A DNA stretch of 10,468 nt from Deltaproteobacteria bacterium (GTDB lineage: Bacteria; Desulfobacterota; Desulfarculia; Adiutricales; Adiutricaceae): contig JAITQT010000215.1 in NCBI GenBank assembly GCA_031288745.1, forward strand, positions 1 to 10,468, in the 5' to 3' direction. Made by a program: the position numbers and the translations under genes. The notes beneath the pieces are model-generated. The model made no database searches. It was not told where the DNA came from and worked only from the letters and a program-made list of their open reading frames with translations. Below, one piece after another: positions 1 through 7,392 of this stretch (its first letter is position 1; each line of letters starts with the position of its first letter).

Positions 1-36
1 CTTATTGCGAATATAAATCAATAATAATTTTTTTTT

Positions 37-68
37 GGAGTCGGCAGAAAAAAAATGCTCCCGACTCC
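37..68 (+). terminator. Inverted repeat upstream of tyrS, possible imperfect terminator
   Basis: An 8-bp perfect stem pairs GGAGTCGG (37-44) with CCGACTCC (61-68) around a 16-base A-rich loop. A run of eight T (80-87) starts 11 bases after the stem, further than in a standard intrinsic terminator. It may end transcription of a gene lying left of the window, or be a structured part of an untranslated leader. The stem is clear; the role is inferred. Confidence 0.35.
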
Positions 69-119
69 ATATTCAGAGATTTTTTTTCGAGAGGGGTTTT
101 TGCGCTACGATCAAATTTA

Positions 120-139
120 GGTTAATTGGTTCGTTAACC
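120..139 (+). repeat. Small inverted repeat GGTTAA / TTAACC
   Basis: GGTTAA (120-125) and TTAACC (134-139) form a 6-bp perfect stem with an 8-base loop, about 100 bases before tyrS. It could be an operator half-site pair or an RNA hairpin. It has no adjacent U-tract, so it is not a convincing terminator. No regulator can be named. Confidence 0.3.
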
Positions 140-211
140 CCCTTTGGCCACTCTATTTCCAAAATGGGGGCCAGCCTCTTTGGGTCTTTAGAGACAGCTC
201 AAAAATCTAAA

Positions 212-217
212 TATAAT
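212..217 (+). promoter_or_regulatory. Candidate -10 box TATAAT for tyrS
   Basis: A perfect TATAAT lies 18 bases before the tyrS ATG, in an A/T-rich stretch. No good -35 match sits 16-18 bases upstream; the nearest are weak (TTAGAG at 188-193, GAGACA at 191-196). If used, transcription would start near 224 and leave only about a dozen bases before the start codon. That agrees with the absence of a Shine-Dalgarno sequence there. Confidence 0.45.
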
Positions 218-235
218 TAAAACATAAAGTCTCAT

Positions 236-1555
236 ATGATACGCCAAAACGCTTATAATATTCTCCAAGAGAGAGGCTTTATCTATCAGTCGACAGCCGA
301 CGCTAGTGAACTGATCGATCTTTTCGACAAAGAAGAAGTCGTGGCCTACATTGGTTTCGATCTAACCGCCGATTCTCTCCATGTGGGCCATTTATTGCCC
401 CTAGTGGCCCTCTCTTGGCTAGAGCGGACCGGTCATAAGCCCATCGCCCTTATGGGCGGAGGAACCTCTATGGTAGGCGACCCAAGCGGCCGAACCGAAG
501 CTAGAAAGCTAATGACCTTAGAGACTATCGCTTCTAACCTTAACGGAGTTAGAACCCAGGTTGAGCGCTTATTAAGCTTAAAAGATAATCGGGCTTTATT
601 AATTGATAATAGCCAATGGCTCTGCGATCTAAATTACCTCTCTTTTTTAAGAGAAATAGGCAGTCACTTTTCCGTTAACCGCATGCTAACGGCCGAGTGT
701 TATAAAAGTAGGCTAGAAGAGGGGCTCTCATTTTTAGAATTTAATTACATGGTCATGCAGGCCTACGATTTTTTGACCCTCTACGATACCCAAGGCAATA
801 AGCTGCAGCTAGGAGGCCAAGATCAATGGGGTAATATCATAGCTGGGGTCGAACTCATTCGCCGCCTACGCGGGGCCGAGGCCTATGGGCTAACTATGCC
901 CCTATTAATCGATCCTAAAACAGGAGATAAGTTTGGCAAAACCAACTCCGGGGCCGTCTGGCTAAGCCCTGAAAGGACCTCGGTCTATGATTTTTACCAA
1001 TTTTGGCGAAACGTTGACGATCAAGAACTTGGTCGCCTCCTCCAGCTCTTTACTTTTTTGCCCCACGAGGAGTGTAAAGAGCTAAGCGCTGGGGCGGATA
1101 AATTTATTAACCGAGCCAAAGAAATTTTAGCCTACGAGGTCACCGCTCTGTGCCATGGCCATGAGGCCGCCTCCGAGGCCTATTTAGCCTCTCTTTCCGC
1201 CTTCGGCCCCTCAGACCCCCAAGGCTTAGTTAAAACTAGCTCAAAAATTGCCCAAATCGGACAAGAATTTGATCGGGCCGAGCTACCCACCGTTGATTTA
1301 ACCCTAGATCAAATTGAAGATAGCGATCTGGCCGAACTTTTCGTCTTAGCCGGTCTGGCCTCTTCCAAAGGGGAGGCGAGACGCCTTATCCGTCAAGGCG
1401 GGGCCTATCTTGATAACCAGCCCCTGGCACCTTCTTCGGAAAGTGAAAGCCTTAGGCACAATCAAAGCCTTAACCAAGAAAACTTTCTTACAAACGGCCG
1501 AATTACCTTAAGAGCGGGCAAGAAACGCTATAAGATAATTAGAGTTTCCAATTAA
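236..1555 (+). CDS. tyrS: Tyrosyl-tRNA synthetase
   Basis: This cytoplasmic class I synthetase activates tyrosine with ATP and loads it onto tRNA-Tyr. Its 439 residues are near the usual length for the bacterial TyrS family. The HIGH motif reads HVGH (residues 49-52). The tyrosine pocket shows Y171, Q175, D178 and the GGQDQWGN block (193-200). The second ATP motif reads KFGKT (232-236), the usual form in this family in place of KMSKS. A C-terminal S4 RNA-binding domain covers about 365-432 (SSKGEARRLIRQGG). The ATG at 236 is preferred because the protein then begins with an aligned N terminus (LQERGF near residue 11). No Shine-Dalgarno sequence precedes it, but a TATAAT box lies 18 bases upstream. 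A 103-base T-rich gap separates it from the next gene, so it may be transcribed alone. The function is essentially certain. Confidence 0.98.
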   Translation: MIRQNAYNILQERGFIYQSTADASELIDLFDKEEVVAYIGFDLTADSLHVGHLLPLVALSWLERTGHKPIALMGGGTSMVGDPSGRTEARKLMTLETIASNLNGVRTQVERLLSLKDNRALLIDNSQWLCDLNYLSFLREIGSHFSVNRMLTAECYKSRLEEGLSFLEFNYMVMQAYDFLTLYDTQGNKLQLGGQDQWGNIIAGVELIRRLRGAEAYGLTMPLLIDPKTGDKFGKTNSGAVWLSPERTSVYDFYQFWRNVDDQELGRLLQLFTFLPHEECKELSAGADKFINRAKEILAYEVTALCHGHEAASEAYLASLSAFGPSDPQGLVKTSSKIAQIGQEFDRAELPTVDLTLDQIEDSDLAELFVLAGLASSKGEARRLIRQGGAYLDNQPLAPSSESESLRHNQSLNQENFLTNGRITLRAGKKRYKIIRVSN

Positions 1556-1658
1556 GATATTTTTTTTCAGCGCCCTTCTATTTTTTTCTTAGAATTTAAC
1601 CAGTGCCCCCTCCCCTTTTTTCCTATCAGATTAAAGGGCTAAGACAACAGAGGATAAA

Positions 1659-2210
1659 ATGACCTACAAACTACCCGATTGGGAACTATTGGGTGAAACT
1701 AGCAATCTAAAGTCCAAGGTCTTCGAAGTGGTCACCCGCCGCTGTTTATCACCTAAAGACGGACGAGAAAAAAACTTTATGAGCATTAGGGCCCCCGATT
1801 GGTGTAACGTGGCCCCAATAACTCAAGACGGGCGAATCTTATTGGTCCGCCAATTTAGGCACGGGTCAAGAGAGATTAGTTTGGAACTGCCCGGCGGGCA
1901 AGTCGACGGCTTTGAGTCCCCTTTAAGCACGGCTAAAAGAGAGTTGGAAGAAGAGACTGGTTACTCAGCCCAATCTTTTAAGCAGCTAACAGCCCTACGT
2001 CCCAACCCGGCCTTATTTACCAACACCATCTATACCTTCGTCGCTTTTGAGGCGGTTAAAAACAAGCAAACTAAGTTTGACGAAAACGAGGACCTAGCCC
2101 CGCTCTTAGTCACTAAAAAAGAGCTTAAAGAGATGATCTTAGATGGTCGGATCAACCACGCCCTAATGGTCGCGGCTATCGCCTCGTTTCTTTTAGTCTA
2201 CCCTGATTAA
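1659..2210 (+). CDS. Nudix hydrolase, probable ADP-ribose pyrophosphatase
   Basis: The 183-residue protein carries a complete Nudix box, G-x5-E-x7-RE-U-x-EE-x-G-U: G80, E86, R94, E95, L96, E98, E99, G101, Y102. The REL-x-EE core binds the divalent metal. The segment just before it (VRQFRHGSREISLELPGG) is typical of ADP-ribose pyrophosphatases. A proline (P117) lies 15 residues after the box, the position described as diagnostic for that subgroup. The likely reaction is ADP-ribose to AMP plus ribose 5-phosphate in the cytoplasm, a housekeeping clean-up role. Related nucleoside-diphosphate-sugar substrates cannot be excluded. A good ribosome binding site, AGAGGA (1649-1654), sits 4 bases before the ATG. 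The gene lies 38 bases before the lipoprotein gene and is probably co-transcribed with it and rnj. Confidence 0.92.
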   Translation: MTYKLPDWELLGETSNLKSKVFEVVTRRCLSPKDGREKNFMSIRAPDWCNVAPITQDGRILLVRQFRHGSREISLELPGGQVDGFESPLSTAKRELEEETGYSAQSFKQLTALRPNPALFTNTIYTFVAFEAVKNKQTKFDENEDLAPLLVTKKELKEMILDGRINHALMVAAIASFLLVYPD

Positions 2211-2248
2211 TTTATGGCTCTTAGCCCTTTTTCTAAAGCGAGTTTTCT

Positions 2249-2917
2249 ATGTCCTCTTTTTTAAATAAATCTGCTTTTTTATTATTTTCAACTACCATCT
2301 TATTGGTTTTAGCTCTCGGCTGCGGCGGTCCTAGACGCTTAACCCTCGATTTTAAGCCTAGCGGCGGCTCGCCCCTAAATCAAGGCATAGTCCAGCTTTT
2401 AGTCTCCGATGCTCGCCCGGGAGGGCAATTGGTGGGGCCCGAGGCTGCGGCTAAAATTTTAGCCCAAGAAAGCCAAGATAATCTTGTGGATATGACTACT
2501 ATCTTTGCTAACGGGGCTAAAGTCTCCCAAAGTAATCTCACTGCGACTCAAATAGTCTACCAAGCAACTAAGCATAAGCTTCAAACCTTAGGCATTACCG
2601 CTAACCCCAACACTACTGGAGCTAAAGCTAGAGTAACTATCTTAATTTCCGAGTTTATCATTGATATTGAAAACGATGACTTTGTCGGTCGCGTCTCCCT
2701 TCAAGCCACAATTGATCGCCCTGGTATCCCTGAAATCTACCGCAGCGCCGCTAGGGCCAGCGGCTCTAAGCGCAAGCTAATTAGCGGATTGAGGGCCGGG
2801 GAAGCCCTAAGCGACGCTCTAAATGAGTGCCTTAATAACTTAGATTTTTCTACCATAAATAACTTCCCAAACCCAGCGCCTAATATGGCTCCTAGCCCAC
2901 CGCCCCAACTCTACTAA
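2249..2917 (+). CDS. Putative YajG-like lipoprotein
   Basis: This 222-residue protein looks like an envelope lipoprotein. Residues 8-24 form a hydrophobic signal segment ending in A-L-G before Cys25, followed by GG. The lipobox is slightly non-standard, with Ala at -3 and Leu at -2. A glycine after the cysteine gives no inner-membrane retention signal, so the outer membrane is the likely site. The mature part resembles E. coli YajG in layout: an early strand with a D-x-R motif (SDAR, about residue 53), a central helix (ATQIVYQATKHKL), strands around ARVTILISEF, and a closing helix (AGEALSDALNECLNNL). The last 18 residues are proline-rich (PAPNMAPSPPP), perhaps a flexible tail. Only a weak GAG (2240-2242) serves as ribosome binding site. 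The molecular role of this family is not established; the family link is from memory. Confidence 0.72.
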   Translation: MSSFLNKSAFLLFSTTILLVLALGCGGPRRLTLDFKPSGGSPLNQGIVQLLVSDARPGGQLVGPEAAAKILAQESQDNLVDMTTIFANGAKVSQSNLTATQIVYQATKHKLQTLGITANPNTTGAKARVTILISEFIIDIENDDFVGRVSLQATIDRPGIPEIYRSAARASGSKRKLISGLRAGEALSDALNECLNNLDFSTINNFPNPAPNMAPSPPPQLY

Positions 2918-2970
2918 AATTGGGTCCCAAGTTTCAGCTTATAGCCACCAAATTTTTAGGCCAATAATCT

Positions 2971-4686
2971 ATGCCCCCCGAAAACCTTACTAGTCTTGAG
3001 CCAACGCCCCAGGTTGACGTTATCCCTTTAGGGGGCCTCGGAGAGATTGGTCTTAATTGCCTCTGTTTAGCCCACCGCGACGAGATAGTGGTCATCGACG
3101 CTGGCTTAATGTTTCCCGATCCCAACTTTCCGGGCGTGGATATCATCATTCCCGATTTTTATTATCTTAAAGAGCGCCGCGAGCAAGTGAAGGGCATAAT
3201 CTTAACCCACGGCCATGAGGATCACATAGGGGCCCTTCCTTATCTTTTAAAAGACGTCTCCGTCCCAGTTTTTGGGGCCAAGCTTACTTTAGAGTTAGCC
3301 AAAAATAGGCTAGAAGAGTGTCAAATAACCCCTAAAGCCCTAATAGAGGTTAAACCACGATTAAAGCTCTCCTTGGGCCCTTTTGATATTGAATTTATCG
3401 CAGTTAATCACTCCATCTTAGATGGTTTAGCCCTAGCCGTAACTACCCCAGCTGGAGTAATAATCCACACGGGTGACTTTAAGTTCGACTACGGGGCCCC
3501 GGAAAAAGAACGCTTAGATCTTTACTCCTTTGCCCGCTATGGAGAAGAGGGGGTGCTGGCTCTATTATCTGATTCCACCAATAGCGACGAGCCGGGCTTT
3601 ACGGTCAGTGAAACAGAAGTTGGTAGAGCTTTAAGCGATATCTTTACTAAAGCTCAAGGGCGCATCGTCTTAGCCTGCTTTGCCTCTTCTCTTACCAGAT
3701 TAAGACAAACGGCCATGGCCGCCAAATTATCTAAACGTAAACTACTTTTTGATGGCCGCAGCATGCTCCACAACGTGGCCTTAGCCCGCTCGCTAGGATA
3801 TCTTGATATTGATGAAGAGCAAATAGTTGATATTGAGCAAGCAGAGCTTCTTGACGATCGTGAAGTGGCGATAGTAGTAACCGGGAGCCAAGGGGAACCC
3901 CTCTCGGCCCTCTCGCGTATGGCCAACGGTGAACACAAGCACATTAACGTGCGCCCGGGCGACACTATTATCTTTTCAGCCAAAGTCATTCCCGGTAACG
4001 AAAGGGCCATTGCCGGCCTAGTTAACCTCTTTCAAAGCCAAGGGGCCAACGTTATAGATAACCGCTTCCACCAGGTCCACGCTTCAGGACACGCCCAAAT
4101 AGAAGAGCTTAAGCTGATGCTCTCTCTAACTAAGCCGCGCTATTTAATACCTATCCACGGAGAACTAAGGCACTTAACCGGACACGCCCTCTTAGCTTAC
4201 GAAACCGGCTTAGCCCCGGATAGGGTTAAAATACTAACCAACGGTCGGATTTTATCTCTTCAAAACGACCAGGCCTTCGAAGGGCAAACGGCCCCCACTG
4301 GAAGGTTATTAGTTGACGGCAATAGCCTTGGGAGCGCCAACGATCCGGTTATTAGAAGAAGGCTAAAAATTGCCGAAAACGGTCTAATTCAACTAATAGT
4401 AGTCTTAGCCAAAGACGATCTGGCCCTCTTAGCCTCCCCTAAAATCACCGTTTACGGGGTCCACTACCAAGATGACCCCGATCTAAGCTTAGAGACGGCC
4501 CTTTTGGTGGAAAAAGCTACTAGCGACTGGCGCGAGGAGCAAAATCCAGATGAGCCCGACTTAAACGCGCTAATTGAAATCTTAAAACGCGAGGTTAGAA
4601 TCTTTTTCCGCCAATCAATCAACCGAAAACCCCTCATTTGGCCAGAAATAATATTAGCCAATAAAGGCCCTTCAAGCGAGCTTTAA
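2971..4686 (+). CDS. rnj: Ribonuclease J
   Basis: A 571-residue metallo-beta-lactamase/beta-CASP ribonuclease that degrades and matures RNA in the cytoplasm, acting as 5'-3' exonuclease and endonuclease in studied members. The zinc-binding HxHxDH motif is THGHEDH with H80, H82, D84 and H85. Other metal ligands are H147 (VNHSILD), D169 (HTGDFKFD) and H396 (PIHGE). The beta-CASP region includes DSTNSDEPGFT (201-211), FASS (237-240) and SGHA (372-375). The C-terminal domain typical of RNase J covers about 460-571. All expected catalytic residues are present. The usual FASN motif reads FASS, a mild change. The start fits the family N terminus (DVIPLGGLGEIGLN at 16-29). There is no clear Shine-Dalgarno sequence. 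It lies 53 bases after the lipoprotein gene and is probably the last gene of that transcript. Confidence 0.97.
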   Translation: MPPENLTSLEPTPQVDVIPLGGLGEIGLNCLCLAHRDEIVVIDAGLMFPDPNFPGVDIIIPDFYYLKERREQVKGIILTHGHEDHIGALPYLLKDVSVPVFGAKLTLELAKNRLEECQITPKALIEVKPRLKLSLGPFDIEFIAVNHSILDGLALAVTTPAGVIIHTGDFKFDYGAPEKERLDLYSFARYGEEGVLALLSDSTNSDEPGFTVSETEVGRALSDIFTKAQGRIVLACFASSLTRLRQTAMAAKLSKRKLLFDGRSMLHNVALARSLGYLDIDEEQIVDIEQAELLDDREVAIVVTGSQGEPLSALSRMANGEHKHINVRPGDTIIFSAKVIPGNERAIAGLVNLFQSQGANVIDNRFHQVHASGHAQIEELKLMLSLTKPRYLIPIHGELRHLTGHALLAYETGLAPDRVKILTNGRILSLQNDQAFEGQTAPTGRLLVDGNSLGSANDPVIRRRLKIAENGLIQLIVVLAKDDLALLASPKITVYGVHYQDDPDLSLETALLVEKATSDWREEQNPDEPDLNALIEILKREVRIFFRQSINRKPLIWPEIILANKGPSSEL

Positions 4687-4751
4687 CCTAAGTGGCTAAA
4701 AATAATCGGGCTAAATTTACGTTCTTAGCTAATCCAAAACAAATTAAAAAT

Positions 4752-4772
4752 AAAAAAAGCCTTTTAGGCCTT
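4752..4772 (-). terminator. Terminator-like hairpin reading leftward
   Basis: On the minus strand AAGGCCT-AAA-AGGCTTT folds into a 7-bp stem with one G-U pair, and the T-run continues (complement of A 4752-4758, then more T after one A). On the plus strand the same stem has an A-C mismatch and lacks a T-tract, so it should work leftward only. No minus-strand gene is visible to its right, so it may block antisense transcription into rnj, or be chance in an A-rich stretch. Confidence 0.33.
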
Positions 4773-4843
4773 GTTACCCTCTGCTAGTCTCTCTTTTTGA
4801 TAGATAAGCGGATTTTCCGAGTCTTTTGACTCAAAGATAACAC

Positions 4844-4881
4844 CGCCGAGCCTTAGCCTAAGTTCTAGGGCTCTGAAGGCG
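4844..4881 (+). promoter_or_regulatory. Hairpin touching the proA ribosome binding site
   Basis: GAGCCTTAG (4848-4856) pairs with CTAGGGCTC (4865-4873) over nine base pairs, one of them U-G, with an 8-base loop. The stem can be extended by CGCC (4844-4847) with GGCG (4878-4881) across a 4-base bulge. The extension ends at the first base of the proA Shine-Dalgarno sequence GAGGAA (4881-4886). Formation could reduce ribosome access to proA. Pairing is read from the sequence; regulation is inferred and no known riboswitch class is recognised. Confidence 0.4.
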
Positions 4882-4896
4882 AGGAAGAAAATAAAA

Positions 4897-6144
4897 ATGC
4901 CCAAAAATCTTGACCAACTCTTAAACAAAGCAGCCGGGGCCGCCGCCAAAACAGCCGTCTCCCCGGGCTCTGCGCGCGATAAATTTACCCTCGCGTTAGC
5001 TAATCTACTTGAGGATAACTCAAAAAAATTAATCGAACTAAACTCCAAAGACCTAGCCGAGGCTAAGGCCGCAGGGCGTAACGAGGCCTTCCTCGATCGC
5101 TTGGCCTTAAACGTAAAAAGAATAGAAGATCTAACAAGAGGACTTAGAGAAGTGGCCACCCTACCCGACCCTGTGGGGGCCTTAGAAGATCAAATAACCA
5201 TGCCCTCGGGCCTAAAGGTAGCTAGATTAAGAATTAGCCTAGGACTAATCCTTTTTATCTGCGAAGCCCGGCCCGGAGCGGCAGTGGAAGCGGCGGCCAT
5301 GGCCGTCAAAAGCGGTAACGGCATCATTATAAAGCCGGGCAAAGAAGCGGCCCACACCTGTAAGCTCTTGGCAACTATTATTAGCGATTCATTAAAGGCG
5401 GCTTCCCTTCCTCAAGAGACAGCCACCATATTAGTTGATTTAGAAAGAGAAGCTCTGAAGAGCTTATTAAAACGAAACGATAAGATCGATCTAGTTATAC
5501 CTAGAGGAGGGGAAAACTTAATTAAGTTCGTTAAAGAAAACGCCACTATCCCGCTTCTAATGCACTATAAAGGCGTTAACCACCTCTACGTCGATAAAGG
5601 GGCTGATCTCGACATGGCTGAAAAGCTCACTCTTAACGCTAAAGTTAATAGGCCCGCTACCTGCAACGCCTTAGAGTGCCTCTTAGTTCATAAAGACGAG
5701 GCGGCCACCTTTTTACCTAAAGTCACCAAAAGCTTATTAGAAAAATCCGTTACTCTAGCCTTAGATCCAAAGGCCAAAAAACACTCGGCCGGAGGCCGGG
5801 CGGCTACCGAAGATGACTTTGGCCGGGAGTTTCAAGACCTAATCCTAGCGGTTAAGGTGGTCGACAGTTTTGAAGAGGCCTTAGAGCATATTGCCCGTTA
5901 CGGCTCTAAACATAGCGAGGCTATTTGTACCCGCGATATCGCTAGGGCCGACGACTTTTTAAGGCGAGTTGACGCCTCCTGCGTTTTTGTAAACGCCTCC
6001 ACCCGCCTAAACGACGGCGGCTGCCTGGGGTTAGGGGCGGAGATAGGCATTAGCACCACTAAGCTTCACGCCTATGGGCCCATGGGCCTAAGAGAGCTAA
6101 CGAGCTATAAGTTCGTAGTCAAAGGCGATGGGCAGATAAGATAA
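4897..6144 (+). CDS. proA: Glutamate-5-semialdehyde dehydrogenase (gamma-glutamyl phosphate reductase)
   Basis: ProA carries out the second step of proline synthesis: NADPH reduces gamma-glutamyl phosphate to glutamate 5-semialdehyde. The 415 residues match the family length. The catalytic cysteine is C256 in RPATCNALE. The family signature is complete at 322-343, V-x5-A-L-E-H-I-x2-Y-G-S-x-H-S-E-x-I. The C-terminal blocks VNASTRLNDGG (365-375), GLGAEIGIST (378-387) and YGPMGLRELTSYKF (393-406) are present. Oddities are KPGKEA (146-151) where most ProA have RGGSEA, EARPG where EARPN is usual, and KGVNH (225-229) where KGVCH or DGICH is usual. A GAGGAA ribosome binding site sits 10 bases before the ATG, next to a hairpin. 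The partner gene proB (glutamate 5-kinase) is not adjacent. The 210-base upstream gap suggests its own promoter, though none is convincing. Confidence 0.97.
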   Translation: MPKNLDQLLNKAAGAAAKTAVSPGSARDKFTLALANLLEDNSKKLIELNSKDLAEAKAAGRNEAFLDRLALNVKRIEDLTRGLREVATLPDPVGALEDQITMPSGLKVARLRISLGLILFICEARPGAAVEAAAMAVKSGNGIIIKPGKEAAHTCKLLATIISDSLKAASLPQETATILVDLEREALKSLLKRNDKIDLVIPRGGENLIKFVKENATIPLLMHYKGVNHLYVDKGADLDMAEKLTLNAKVNRPATCNALECLLVHKDEAATFLPKVTKSLLEKSVTLALDPKAKKHSAGGRAATEDDFGREFQDLILAVKVVDSFEEALEHIARYGSKHSEAICTRDIARADDFLRRVDASCVFVNASTRLNDGGCLGLGAEIGISTTKLHAYGPMGLRELTSYKFVVKGDGQIR

Positions 6145-6154
6145 CTATAGTTAT
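6141..6154 (+). repeat. Perfect 14-base palindrome over the proA stop codon
   Basis: ATAACTATAGTTAT equals its own reverse complement and contains the proA stop codon (6142-6144). As RNA it could fold as ATAAC-TATA-GTTAT with flanking A-U and G-U pairs, followed by U-rich sequence (TTTGTAATTTTTTT). That would make a weak AT-only terminator. As DNA it could be a dimeric operator site. Both uses are inferred. Confidence 0.35.
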
Positions 6155-6210
6155 TTTGTAATTTTTTTATATCATAAAAGTTTTTTTATATGTAAGTTTA
6201 TTAAACGATA
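6145..6210 (+). promoter_or_regulatory. AT-rich proA-tgt gap, probable tgt promoter region
   Basis: Only 9 of 66 bases are G or C, far below the flanking genes. An 11-base direct repeat TTTTTTTATAT occurs at 6162-6172 and 6181-6191. TATATG (6187-6192) is a possible -10 element, but no clear -35 can be fixed. No Shine-Dalgarno sequence precedes the tgt ATG. I see no preQ1 riboswitch. The region plausibly carries the promoter for the tgt-yajC-secD-secF group. Confidence 0.35.
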
Positions 6211-7392
6211 ATGTCATCTTTTTTTCACATAGAAGCTAGCGATAGTAGTTCTCTCGCTAGGGCAGGGCTGATTAACACCTATAGAGGGGCTATCCAAACG
6301 CCGACCTTTATGCCGGTGGGAACCAAGGGCTCGGTTAAGGCCGCTGGCCCCGACGATCTAAGATCGATCGGGGCCCAAATAATTTTGGCCAACGCTTATC
6401 ATCTAAACCAAAGGCCAGGAGAAGAAGTTATTTCTAGCTTGGGGGGCTTAAGCGCCTTTATGGGCTGGTCTGGTCCGATCATTACCGATAGCGGAGGCTA
6501 TCAAGTTTTTTCCCTAAAAGATCTCCGAAAAATAACCGAGGAGGGGGTTTGTTTTCGCTCGACCTACGACGGGGCCCAAGTCTTTCTTAGCCCGGAGAAG
6601 AGCATCTCCATTCAAGAAAAACTAGGGGTCGATATCTTAATGTGCTTAGATGAGTGCACTACTTATCCGGCCACAAGGTTAGAAGTCGAGCGGGCCCTTA
6701 ATCTAACTTTTAATTGGGCCAAGCGCTCTCTAAAGGCCTGGAGCGGCCAAGGGGCCCTCTTTGGCATCTGTCAAGGAGGCTTTTATCCTGACCTAAGGCA
6801 GCGCTCAGCTGAGCAAATCGCCTCAATTGATTTCCCCGGCCAGGCTATCGGAGGGCTGGCCTTGGGAGAAGAGTTTGAAGTAAGGTTAGAGGCTATAGAG
6901 ATTGCCCGCCAAGCTCTCGATCCCTTAAAACCCATCTATCTTATGGGGCTAGGAACTCCAAGGGATCTAATCGAAGCGGTTCGCCTAGGGGCCGATCTGT
7001 TCGATTGCGTCTTACCCACCCGCAACGCCAGAAACGGACAACTATTTACCCGCTTTGGCCGCCTTAATATCCTAAACTCTCGCCACAAACTAGACCCTAA
7101 CCCGGTGGATGAAAACTGCCAATGCCTTTGCTGCCGCGGCTTTTCTAGAGCATATCTGCGCCACTTACACCAAAACCGCGAGCCGCTCTACCTACGTCTA
7201 GCCACTATACATAACCTAAGCTATTACCTCTCCCTTTTATCAGGAGCTAGAAAGTCCTTGATAGAGGGAACATTTCCGTGCTATTATAAACAGTTTTTTG
7301 AATTTCTATGTCAGGGTGCCCAAGAGGGCTACGACGCTCGCGACCTTAGCGGCCCAAAGACGCCGAATATCAACGGAGACTTACGATGCTGA
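6211..7392 (+). CDS. tgt: tRNA-guanine transglycosylase
   Basis: Bacterial Tgt replaces guanine 34 with preQ1 in the anticodons of tRNA-Asp, -Asn, -His and -Tyr, a step of queuosine synthesis in the cytoplasm. The TIM-barrel protein has D93 in ITDSGGYQVFS, the general acid/base position, and D265 in FDCVLPTRNARNG, the nucleophile. GICQGG (185-190) and GGLALGE (214-220) form the base-binding pocket. The zinc site is complete: C303, C305, C308 and H334. At 393 residues it is slightly longer than E. coli Tgt (375), mostly through a C-terminal tail of low conservation. The ATG at 6211 gives the expected N terminus (F-x-I-x-A-x-D). Its 3' end overlaps the yajC start by 7 bases (ATGCTGA). tgt-yajC-secD-secF is a widely conserved order, which supports all four calls. 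Confidence 0.98.
   Translation: MSSFFHIEASDSSSLARAGLINTYRGAIQTPTFMPVGTKGSVKAAGPDDLRSIGAQIILANAYHLNQRPGEEVISSLGGLSAFMGWSGPIITDSGGYQVFSLKDLRKITEEGVCFRSTYDGAQVFLSPEKSISIQEKLGVDILMCLDECTTYPATRLEVERALNLTFNWAKRSLKAWSGQGALFGICQGGFYPDLRQRSAEQIASIDFPGQAIGGLALGEEFEVRLEAIEIARQALDPLKPIYLMGLGTPRDLIEAVRLGADLFDCVLPTRNARNGQLFTRFGRLNILNSRHKLDPNPVDENCQCLCCRGFSRAYLRHLHQNREPLYLRLATIHNLSYYLSLLSGARKSLIEGTFPCYYKQFFEFLCQGAQEGYDARDLSGPKTPNINGDLRC

Noticed and set aside
35..220. 61-codon TTG-started ORF before tyrS
   Set aside because: It starts inside the 37-68 inverted repeat, runs over the TATAAT box, has no ribosome binding site, and its product resembles no family I know.
1..235. T-box leader for tyrS
   Set aside because: The AGGGTGG-type T-box core and specifier-loop layout are absent, and the likely transcription start is only a dozen bases before the ATG.
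3654..4010. 118-codon minus-strand ORF
   Set aside because: It lies wholly within rnj, opposite conserved coding sequence, with a low-complexity Ser/Arg-rich product.
4692..4787. 31-codon GTG-started ORF after rnj (basic, lysine-rich product)
   Set aside because: It runs through the A-rich tract and the 4752-4772 hairpin, and has no ribosome binding site. I considered a relic of an ftsK start, since ftsK can follow rnj in related bacteria, but there is no recognisable similarity.
4764..5159. 131-codon minus-strand ORF
   Set aside because: It overlaps the start of the clear proA gene, and its Ser/Leu/Ala/Arg-rich product looks like an antisense shadow.
6145..6210. preQ1 riboswitch before tgt
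   Set aside because: The gap is only 66 bases, almost all A and T, without the G/C stem and A-rich tail of the preQ1-I class.
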